Assembly: GCA_008711295.1 (NCBI GenBank)
Contig: VUYV01000090.1
Span: forward strand, 2,472,917 to 2,536,916
Source of the DNA: Anarhynchus alexandrinus
Lineage: Eukaryota > Chordata > Aves > Charadriiformes > Charadriidae
DNA length: 64,000 bases
Reading direction: 5' to 3'
Shown: positions 1 through 10,700 of the stretch, in pieces
Numbering within the stretch: the stretch's first letter is position 1
Layout: every line of letters begins with the position of its first letter
Position numbers and translations under genes: made by a program
The notes under the pieces: model-generated
Database searches by the model: none
Told to the model about the DNA's origin: nothing
What the model saw: only the letters and a program-made list of their open reading frames with translations

Positions 1-201
1 CTGGTGCCGTGTAGGTCATTCCATTGTCAAAAAACCCAAAATTGTGGCGATGACACCAGCCACGGAGCCACATATTAACAGACTGAGCTCGTCTGTTCCT
101 TTCAATGTCATTACCCACAACAGGAAGTAGAGATGAAAAAATAACCTGCGCTCCAGATCCCCTGAGTGTCTGTCCCAAGGCCCTGATATCTCTTTTGAGA
201 T

Positions 202-273
202 GATGTTCAGTCACTCATAACTTACGAAGTATAAGCTGATGTTCAGTCACTCATGACCTACGAAGTATAAGCT
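202..273. repeat. 36-bp tandem duplication, two units
   Basis: Units 202-237 and 238-273 both start GATGTTCAGTCACTCAT and end TACGAAGTATAAGCT. They differ at only about two positions, so the duplication is recent. It is intronic and has no coding content. Confidence 0.9.
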
Positions 274-2814
274 AAAACTCATCCCTGATGTCGAAAAACA
301 GGCATAAATTTTAGCAGGCTGAGTTTGAAATGGGGCTTGAAATAATTGACCTCTTACTGGTTTCTTTATTAAGATAGAAGAATTTCACAAAGATATAAGC
401 AGGGGCTTTTATCACATTGCAGACTCATCTCACTTCTGTGCCACTTGAGATCAGGGCTCTGTTGTTTGCTTGCTAGACTTTTTAATTAGTCATGGCTTTT
501 GGAAAGCCTAAACCACCCTGGTGTTGAGGAATAACTAGTAGAGTGAGGAAAAAAAGGCTCAGCACCTTTACCTGCATGTGCTCCAGCTCCTGCCCCTCTC
601 CTTTCCCACTCTGGCGCACCCACATAAGGGGATGCGAAGAGGAGCTCTGCCTACCTTAAACAGAGGTGCAGTACTGCTGCAGTCCCAATGGATGACAGCT
701 GTTCTGAGGACTTTGATGAGCTCAGTGCTTAAGTGCTGCAGACCCAGGTGACAAAATACTTGATTCCGAATGCAAATCAGGTACAGAAGTTAACTAGCAA
801 GGGCACCAGCTGCAAAGTTTGTCCACTGGTGAGTACAGTGACTTGGATCAGTTTGACCCTGCTCTCTTATTCACCCTTTATTAGTTTTGTGGTGAAATTC
901 AAAATAATATCATTCAGCCTTTGCACTGCAGTGTAGTAAAACTGACTTGCAGTTGTTTTCTAATTATTTCCACTTCCATATTACAGCAATGGCAGACTGC
1001 CATATTAAGACACACAAAAAAAAAAGGGACAGGAGGACTTACAGAGTTGTCTTTCACCAGAAGAGCACAGCACTGGATTCCTGCCAACAGCATTTTATGG
1101 GGATTCCAGGCGACAGAATCAGCCCTGCAAAATTTATAAATGGAGAAAGAGAAATGGAAATTGCACCTATAATCATGGGTACTAAAGAATCAAAAATGGC
1201 CAAACACAATCCAAGCAGACAAATCAGATTTCCCATTTCTTTTACCCAAACCCCTGTAAGCTCAGAAATCTCTCTGATTAATAGTAATATGTATTTTGGA
1301 AAATGCAGCTCTCATGGAGGCCAACAGGCCATACAACTTCCACCTCAGTCCCTGGTAAATGTGCCCATGAACTAAACTGACTTACCTATGGATGCCATGA
1401 AGAAGTCTGCAATGCTTCCTCGATATCAAAGCTGAGCCACCCCAAGAAGCCTGTTGGAACATTTATAGAGCCAAGACAATATTATTTGTATAACGTTCTT
1501 TTGATAATGCTTCAACTAATAATTTCTGAAGAAGTTATATCTCATTTAAAAATTGCTTTACTACATGGTCAGTGGGCTAAATTTTGCCTTTAGTATACCA
1601 TCTACTAAAAGATGGCAGCCTGGGGCTATGCCTAAAATAGAGGAACTGATGATTTGTGCCACTACATGAGCCACAAACTACACTGTCCCTTCTGCGTAAG
1701 CAAGGGCATGAACTGAAGTGTCACCGCATAACCAGACCCATTCCTGACACCAAATCAGAGGTGTTTCCTTTCCCCCAGCCTAAACATAGGCAGTGAGAGC
1801 AGAAAGCCCCGTTTTGCTTATCTTCTTCCTGCTAGCCATTTCCTTTCTGAGACATTCACAAGGGAAACAGTAGAGAATAATAATCTCTGCCAATTGCAAA
1901 GTCCAGGCTCAGATTTTTCCAGAGTTTGGATATGAAAAGCGAAGTCAGTGAGTAGGCAATAGCAGCATTTCTGTTACCAGCAATCCAACTGACATTAAAA
2001 TGGAGTAAGACTTGGCACATCCCCTTTAGGTCATCTAAGGACTAAGTAGGTGGTCTAAAAGTCATTTAAGGCTTCTCTGTAGTGAGGAGCTCTCCACCGA
2101 AACCCCTTATTGTGTATCTTATCTGTTCTAGACACCTGTCTTTGGGTGACACCTTTTGCAAATGTGTCTCTCCATGGACTAGAGAAGGAATCCAGACAAC
2201 AAGCTTTTATTACACATGCTTAATTTCTGGGCAACTCGAGCCAGGGAAGGCAATTTGCATCCATGAATTCTGCAAGGATCAGACTCCACCCACCAAGTGC
2301 TGTGAATCTGCAGTTCTCAACAACAATATTTGTCCCCAGGAGAGAGGTGGGGAGAACACGCAGTAAGCAGTAGAAATGTCATACAGTGCATTTAAGAAAT
2401 TATTATTAAATATGAAAAAAAGGATTTTCACTGTTAATGCAGGCAGAATCCACTTAAGCAAATTCCCTGTGAAATAAGCAAGGCTCCTCAGAGATGCACA
2501 GGAGGCATCAGTCCACAAAACATCTGGACTCAGCTTATTTTAAAAAAGGTTCACGCATTTTGGGCTAATGAAGGGAAAAAAAACCCCAAAACAGTACTGA
2601 TGGAAAGATTCCTGACCTAAGCATGGAAAATACATGCTTATTTGGCTTTTGTTCTTTTTTCCTTGAAAGAAACAGATGTGATAGCTGATCTATGAATTTA
2701 GCATCAGTATGTGCTTCATAGGGCATACATTAGGAATAAGACCTGCTATCTCTGGGCGACAGGAATGGTAAAGGCTCACAAGGGAAATGAAAGGTTAATA
2801 ACTTGTCTTAACAC

Positions 2815-3000
2815 ATGTTGTTCTCACAATGCAATACATTAATACACCACATCATATTTTATGTTGTCATGCTCACAACATCGCTGCTGAGGAAAGGGCT
2901 GCTGCTCAGTCTACAGGTGGGACCTAAGGTAGGAAATGATTTGCCTCAAACTTCACAGTAATCCTGTGGCAGAACCAGAATTTGAAACTGGTTTTCTCCA
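2815..3000 (-). repeat. MIR-like (CORE-SINE) relic
   Basis: Read on the plus strand, this matches the reverse complement of a MIR consensus in order: TCACAACA near 2874, GAGGAAAG near 2890, then GATTTGCCTCAAACTTCACA, TGGCAGAACCAGAATTTGAA and CTGGTTTTC. These correspond to the MIR core and tRNA-related part. It is heavily diverged, as expected of an old insertion. The boundaries are approximate. Confidence 0.55.
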
Positions 3001-3224
3001 GCTAGCCCAAATTTGCCGTGTTATGAGAAGACACTCAAACTGAACTTCCTATTAATAGACAAATTTTACTCTTCTCATTCTGTCATTCAGTAAAGTCAAA
3101 ACAGTCACGAAGTTATCCTGTGATTTTCATAATTCATAAGCAACCCATTAAAATATAATAAATCTTTACAAAATTTGCATCCAAAGGTATCTGTGAAAAT
3201 GTCAACTTTTTCAAATACAGTCTC

Positions 3225-4705
3225 TGAAAAACAGGACTAGAAAGGCCCTCAAGAGGTCACCTCAACCACGTGCCATCCCCAAAGGCAGAATCAGCCATAC
3301 TCATCTCATTTCTGTCAAATACTTGTCTTTTCTAGAGATTATTAATCAATGAACACAGCCAGCTTGTGACTAGCATCAAAGTGAGAAATAAAGTGCAGAG
3401 ACATCAGCAATTGCTGCCTCCACAGCACTATTGACACTACTTTATCCTTTTGTTTTAAAAATTACTGCTGGAGATCTGGAAGAGAAGGATGATAGTACTG
3501 GAGGTCCAGGCATTTCCGCCACCTTTCAATCTCTTCTTGAGCCACAGTACTACAAGATGAATTTGTGCTCCATGCTTCTTTACCCAGGTCAAAGACCAAG
3601 CACTTAGGGACCCAGGGCCGGCAAAACCCAAAAATGAATGAGAAGGCCCCTAAGATGACTGGGAATCACTGGCTTTGTCTGTTTTTAAAGACCTCTAATG
3701 ATTGAGGGTGCACAACTTAACCACTTAATTTGTGTTTAACTATAACGACCCTAAGGATTTAAAATGTCAGTTCTAAACACTGTTACCTCCTGTCATACCT
3801 GCAGTGGTCAGGGGAACAGATTATTCCTTTTCTTTTTGCAGCAGCTTTTAAAGCATCTGTAGACTATTAAGTATTGCCTGTTTGTCTTTTCTAGTTTAAA
3901 TAACATCAGTGCTTTCAATCTTTCCTCATTGGTCATAATTTCTGGGTACGGTTCTGTTTATCCTCACTACTCTATTTTTTCCTAATCTTTCTCCTGTAGG
4001 TCCTTAACCTTCTTGAAATGCAGATTTCTAGACACAGTCTAGATAAAGCCGATGGAGCACCAAGCAGAAAGAGACAATTATTTTATGTATCTTCTTTATT
4101 CAATTCTGAAAGACTTTTAACCCTATTTGAAAATGCTTACAATTGCTGATTTGTGATGTACTGCAAACGCCGAATCTTTTTCTGAAGATCCGCTGTCTAG
4201 CAAACAATCCCCAGCCTGTGTTTGTGCAGTTGATTATTACAGCTTAAACTCAGAGCTCTGTCTTTATTGAACTGTAGCCTAGTTTTTCCACTTTTTTCTC
4301 CAAACTATCAAGATCTCCTTGATTTCTAATCCTGTCCTCCCACTGCCTCTTGCAGTTTTATGTCATCTTCAAATTTAGTCAGCGTATTCTTTTTCATCCA
4401 AGTTACTAATGAAAATACCCAGATAACTTTTAACCTAGAATGGACCTTTGTGGAATTCTACTCAAAATTTTCTCCCCTTTCAACAGTGAACCACTGATAA
4501 CTGCTCTCTGGGTGTGATTTTCCAGCCAGGTCTTCACTCACTACCACAGCTGCGGCTTGGCAGTGTTTCTCTAGCTTGCAGATGAGATATTGCCAAGACC
4601 CAATAAAGTTAACTGCTTCTCCATCCATGAGACTAGAGAAGGGAGGTAGACTGATCAAACTGGATTGACACATTTTGTTTATGACAAATCCAGCTGAGAG
4701 CAATG
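3225..4705 (-). mobile_element. Ancient CR1-type LINE relic, antisense to the plus strand
   Basis: Several stretches match, in colinear order, the reverse complement of the CR1 lineage common in turtles, crocodilians and birds. They are the 3'-end segment CTCAAGAGGTCACCT (3248-3262), the block TTTCAATCTTTCCTCATTGG near 3914, the block TTCTAATCCTGTCCTCC near 4324, the reverse-transcriptase block GTTACTAATGAAAATACCCA (near 4402), and CAGTGAACCACTGATAACTG (near 4485) with the segment after it. The element therefore runs right to left, with RT at 4300-4700 and the tail near 3225. The frame is destroyed. It may be two fragments joined by later insertions. Confidence 0.7.
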
Positions 4706-7584
4706 GAGGTCAAAACACCAAGATAATTATTGTAACGGTCCCATGCAATGTAATTGGTAACTCGGTATGAGAAAATGACTGTGTTATATGAAACAAACCA
4801 CTTACAGCTGAACAATGGGGAGTCACAGTGTTTGCAGTGTGATTAAACTAACTACCTAAGCACAGGCTAATAAGTCAAATATGTCAAACCTGATTTTCTG
4901 TAGTGGTCTAGCCATAGGAAAAAAAAAAAAAAAGTCAAAGTAAGGACCAGCAGAGAAGAAATACTCACACATAGTATTTAAAGCTACATGAACACAATAC
5001 ACGACATACGTAAGTGCTGGGGTGCATATTGACGATGCAAAATGAGTCATTAAGAAAGGCATCGTAGATGTATGATAGAATGCAATAAGCAACTGGAATG
5101 TGTGTATGACTGATGTAATGTGCACAGAATAAGCCTGGTTATTGTCTTTGCGCTTATTCTTGAAACAACTTTTTCCTTAGCTCCCCTTTTCCTCTTTAGG
5201 TTTGTCTCTATGTGAGAGCTTATCTACTATTTCTGACTTTATTGAAATTTATCTTCCTGAAGCCCACTGATTTTATGTTGATGTTCTCACTTTTGTCCTC
5301 CCTTACAATCAGGAGCTTTATCATTTCATATTTAATGAAAAGAGTCTCCCTAAGGCAAATATATCAATTTTCAGGATCAGAAAATATTCTGAAATGAGAT
5401 ACACCAGTGTAAATCTGGGAATATCACCACTGGCATTCATATAAGATATTCTTATAAACAGTTCTTGAGACCATTTGTAGTAGATAATCCTGATTCCCAT
5501 CAACGATACACGCAAAATCCTACATTAGACAGAACTTTCCCTGGTTTTAATTTTTGTTTTAATTGTACTGTATCTTTTTTCTTCTAAAGTTACATCAGGC
5601 CCAAACAGCTGTACCAACTTGCTATAACTCAGACTACATAATGTGTGAATCATTCAACAAGAAGCCAGGCCTTTCAGAGGAATGTAGATTCTCAAAGCTT
5701 TCAAAAATATTACATTCTTGCCTATAAGGCTAGAAGGAGGTAGGCTTGCTTAAGAAAGAAAAAATCCAACTTCTTCACTATGTTTCTTGTACACTATTTC
5801 TAAATGGCAGATGCCTGGTCTCACTGTACCTTTTCAAATATTATTGTAATAAACCTATTTCTAATGGCGCTGTAAGTGAAAAAAAGGTCACATTATGAAT
5901 TACAGTCTACTCGTTTTACCATAGCACATTTTTATATACATGTATGCCTGATGTCACTTATGTGGAAAGCTTTCAGTCTCTTCCCCATACCCTGTTCCCA
6001 TATAAATACAGCTAGGAACTATAAACAAAAAACGAGAAACAGCCATCCACTCAACTCTTCGTAGAGGGTGAAAGGAAAGATGGAAAAAAATACTGATAGA
6101 ACTCCCGAGAACCCTTGAGAGGTTCATAATATGAATCACATCTTAACAGAACAATTGGTCTTCCAAACCATAAACTCAGTTTATTACTGTACATTTGTCC
6201 TTCCGCTGGGAATCAATTAACATCTGACAACTACAGTCACTGTTCAAACAGAAAATTGACTTTAAGATATTCACTGACATTTTTACCTTAGCTTAACATG
6301 AGGCAAAGATGGAAGATGAAAGTTAATTCTTTACAAAATACTACCAACTGCCTATGAAGTATAGTTCAGAATATGGTCCAGGGTCATCCCACCTAACTTT
6401 AGTTATTCAACTGCAGGGAGTAGGTTAGAGGACTACCCATTGTCCTCCTACAGCAGTTGGAGATGGCTCCAGCCATCTCTACTCAACTGACCTAAGATCC
6501 AACACAGTTCTGAATACATCCCTCTTTCCACCAACTATACACAGGCATACAAGAGCCTAGCGCCTAATGTGAATGCTGTTATTTCTGCTGAAAATCTGCC
6601 GTGTCGTTCTCACCAGCACGCAGCCATGAGGAGGCTTTGCAGACACTTTAAATACTAGGGCTGTATTCTGCATCTTTGCCTCCAAGTCAATAAGATAACT
6701 CTTTTGACTCACACATACAGCGACTTATTTATTAATGCCTATGAGACATTTATTTGAAACACACATCACTGCCTACGTGCTTTTTCTTTAAATACTCAAC
6801 ATTAAACAAACACTTTAAAAATTTAGAGCAGGTTTAAAAGTCTCCATTAATGTTGCTCCAGATTCTTTCATTGCTCCATGGCTGTTAGTCTAGCCTTTCT
6901 GGATTTGTGGCATTGCAGTTATAAAGAGAATGCAATTTTAGAACACATGAAGGGACCTAGTTTTAGAAAAATAAATTTACAGCTAACTCTTTCAGGTAAT
7001 AAAAAGGCTCAATGATTATTCCAAAAAAAAGGTTCGTGAATGGATTTTAACATCCAAACCTAAAATAATAAAGAAAAGAGAAAAGAAAAATTTCTGAAAA
7101 ATTTAGGAAACTCTAAGGAGATCTTCAAGAAACTCAAACCTGTAAATATAAAACAGAATAATTTACAACCGGTTGAGTCAGAAATACACCTTTATTTTAA
7201 CCTGTATGAACCATACACCACAATTCTAATGTGTCTACTCTCCAGCAGAATGTGGAAAGAATCTGAAGTTATATTTGTTTATAATCACCCTTGAAGCATT
7301 TTTAGGAGGTAGTAAGAAGGAAGAAAAAATTGATTTTAAAGTCATTTTGAAATATAACCTGACAATGAAAAACTAGCTTTGACTGTTTGTCACAACCAAA
7401 TTATTTGCTGGTTTTCAACACATGGAACAGAGACAAATCAGAACCTATTTCTGTTCTCTACGCAAACAAAAAAAAAATGTTATTAGAGCCCAACTTACTT
7501 CTGCACAGAAACATCAACAGTCCAAGAAAAATAGCAGTTGTAAAAAAGCAATGCTAAACAAAACTACACAGTATACAAACTCAC

Positions 7585-7701
7585 ATCAACATGAAGCCAG
7601 AGGCCATGCTTTTCACAGATATCGGCAATTTTGTCCAGAGGATCAAATGCTCCCAGCACTGTTGTGCCTGCTGTAGCACAGACAAGAAATGGTGCTGACC
7701 C
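7585..7701 (-). CDS. GADL1: GADL1 exon 9 (residues about 253-291), ends at HVD
   Basis: The acceptor CTATTGCAG precedes 117 bases (39 codons, phase 0 on both sides), and the donor GTTGAT|GTGAGT follows. It encodes [20 protein letters not shown] and then [19 protein letters not shown]. The final Asp is, by family knowledge, the residue that pairs with the PLP pyridine nitrogen. The ATAGTT form differs from the ATSGTT I recall for mammalian GADL1. The next exon (expected to begin ASWGG) was not found in bases 1-7584. Confidence 0.95.
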
Positions 7702-10700
7702 CTGCAATAGGATTCAAAACAAAAAATTGTCATTTGCACTGCTCATTTCCTCTAGTATATCTGCAAAGCTAAAGTATAAAAAGGACTAGGAATGTAGAAC
7801 AAAGACGTGACAGTCTACATTTTAGTTTCCCAGCAGAAGGTACTGCATTTAAACGTGCTGACTAAAAAAAAAAAATAAAATAAGCATTTTCCATTTCCAG
7901 TTAACACCATCTTCCCAGGGCAGAATTCACCAGCTTCAGACTGTTTTGACAGATGCTAGTTGTGTCACGATCAAAACATACCAGATATTTGACATCTCTC
8001 TTTGTACACTGATTTTCATTTCTCAGTCTTCCACATTTTACTACCATATTTACTGCCATTCTGCCAAATACAATAAAGCTACTAGCTCAGCCAGCAGGCT
8101 ACCCATGCAAGGAAAGGGCTCATCCCTCTAGGGGTTCCACCTGCTTTGTCTCTACAATGACCCTATTCTCTGCCTGGTGAAGAGGAACCTTCAGTTAGGG
8201 AACGTGATTTGCCTCGGGCAGCGCTGGCACAGCACACACAGCAACCATCCCTATCTGACCCCAACGCCTGGCCTACAGCAAAGCGCTAATCTCCTGCTCC
8301 TACTCCCGTCTAGGAAACAGGACGGGCTGTAGATGGTAACCAAACATCAGGAGAGAGACCACTGGAAATCTCAGACAGTTTTACAGTTAGACAGGTGGGA
8401 TAAGGAAAACTATCATGAGGTTGCAGTCGGGGACAACCATCACAAGCCATCCGTTTTGGTTTCAGTGGCTTTGCTCATTGCTTTCCCATTCAACTAATAC
8501 CAGGGGTGCACTTAAAATAGCAGACTAGCTCACGTACCCTTGCAGATGGATGTGCCTGTGCCTACTTAGGAGCAGAAACTGAAACAATGAAAAGAATTGG
8601 TGGAGTCTGTAACAGCTCCATGAAATTGAGGACATCAGCCCTAGCAATGACTGTGCGGTCTCACTTGCTGGTAAACGCGTGCTGAAGGAACTCCTCTGCA
8701 CGTTTCAGCATCTGACCCACAGCATGACAATGCNCAAATGCGTGCTGAAGGAACGTTCAGCATCTGACCCACAGCATGACAATGCAGTTACTGAAGAGGC
8801 ACTGAAGTTGTTATTAAATTGTACAATCTGGGATCCCTGGAGTTCATTTGCAGTGAATTAAGTCTCTCAGATGATGCAAGTCTCTCTGCTGATGTAACTC
8901 AATGTAGCTTCACTGAAATCAAACATCAGCTGAAAAATCAAACTCTACACAAGTCTTTTATGTATCTTTACTTCAGCTGAAATCTGATCTCTCTTTTATT
9001 TAAAAAAAAAAAGCGTTGCCACTTTTAAACATCTAACTACAGAGACAGGCTTGATTCATGTTTACACTCTGACAGTTTTATACTTCTTTAACAGTGTAGA
9101 GGACTGTACATAATTATGATTTATTTGTATTTTAGAATTTCTTTACAAATTGCTAAAGCAGTGCAAATCAACCATGGAATGAGTTTAAATTAATCCCATA
9201 CATTCACAAAGAATTACCAGCCTGTAATTCACTCCTTGGTCATTCATTCCTAGTACAACCTGCCACAAAAGCCAATCAAACTTACAAACCAGCCTGAAGC
9301 TCAAGTATAAAACACTTGCAAGTGAGGCAAAGATGTATTTGCTGCACCTAGTTTCTCTTAGCTTTCTCATCAATTTTCTCCCACAGCTACATCAAAGTCA
9401 AAGGTCTCCCAGCAGCCAGTAGGTAACATGACTGAATATGGGGACAAGTCTATGATCTCTGCAAATTCCAGATTGTTACCATTACATTTTTCCTGCAAAG
9501 AAGGGAATTAATTTTTTATTCTTCTTGACAATATAGTTAAGTAAATCTTCCTAACTAAATTCTCTAAAAAGAGGCGCAAGACTATTGCTACTCGTAGTCA
9601 GTGATCATTCTGTGCTCCTATCACTAGCTAATACATCCTCTGTTGTCTAGATTCATTAGAATATTTACTGTTATTCAGTGCAGTGTCCTTCTGTAAAAGT
9701 TGTAAAGTAGTGCTTTATCAAGGACAAACACACTTACTGAAGATCTGATGAAATTAAAACCTTCCAAAACACCTGTAACTTACATTAAAATGCAAGTGAA
9801 ATAGCGCTCTCCTGTAAGCCAAGCTTTTTAATATAGAACATTTGTTTTTAAATGGCAGAGCACCATGCCGAGGTTGACCTTTTTTTAAAATCATAAATGC
9901 CAGAGGATTTCTTTCAAATAACCATTAAATGTATTATTACATCAACAAACAAGAATTCCATTTTTGCAAGAGCAAAGAGCTCATTCTCCTGTCAGCCTGC
10001 TTCCTCTTGCTCCATTTTATTTCAGCCCTTTCCCCCCCGCCCCCAGCTTGCTCACGAGAAAAGTACAGGTTTTCTTCCACAGATAATGCAAAGTACAAAA
10101 AGAGGCAGATAAGAAAGTTTGCTAGGTCATTAGGGCCACCGTGCATCAATAGTTTATCTAGCACGAAACTCAAAGTTTGGTTGTTTGGCAGATGATGTAC
10201 CTGAATCAGATCTTAGTGAAAGCTGTTGTGGCCATGTCAGTGCATGACAGGACAGCACTGCCTTGGCTTTTCTATCAGCCACAAAAGTAGGTTTCCATGG
10301 TAGGCATCATCCATGCCATGGACATTACACTAGTCGCTTGGTATTCACAGATCGTGGACTAAGGGCTGAGCTCTGATGGACAAACTGGAAGTGAGCAATA
10401 AGGTGAGCTAACCAAGCCACAAGAAGATGCTCTGCGCCTTAGAATTCACATTCAGTCCTCCAAGCTCTCTAAAGTAAATTATGTTGACTCTAGTGAGTGC
10501 TGTCTTACAGATTGTGGGAATGTATGTTAATGTCCAAACACACACATCAGCACATTTCCAAATGCTGGCCTTTGACTTTCTACTTGGCAAAGTCCCTGGG
10601 GGAAAAGAGGCACAGGATGGAATCTCTGCACTCTTTCTGCAATACTAGAAAGGACCAAATTTAGCATTTGTAGCTTGTATGATAGTTTTAGAGACTAAGC

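Larger units (their letters stand above)
1..7584 (-). other. GADL1 intron 9 (partial)
   Basis: The sequence between exon 9 and the left edge is AT-rich and non-coding. It contains a 36-bp tandem duplication near the left end, a MIR-like SINE relic, and a long antisense ancient CR1 relic. The next GADL1 exons were looked for and not seen. The rest shows only short A or T runs. Confidence 0.8.

Noticed and set aside
947..1375. 142-codon plus-strand open frame near the left edge
   Set aside because: It lies inside GADL1 intron 9 and has no recognisable motif or upstream regulatory context.
1..7584. Search for the next GADL1 exons (ASWGG, NPHK lysine exon)
   Set aside because: No minus-strand segment with these motifs and splice sites was found, so they are taken to lie beyond the left edge.
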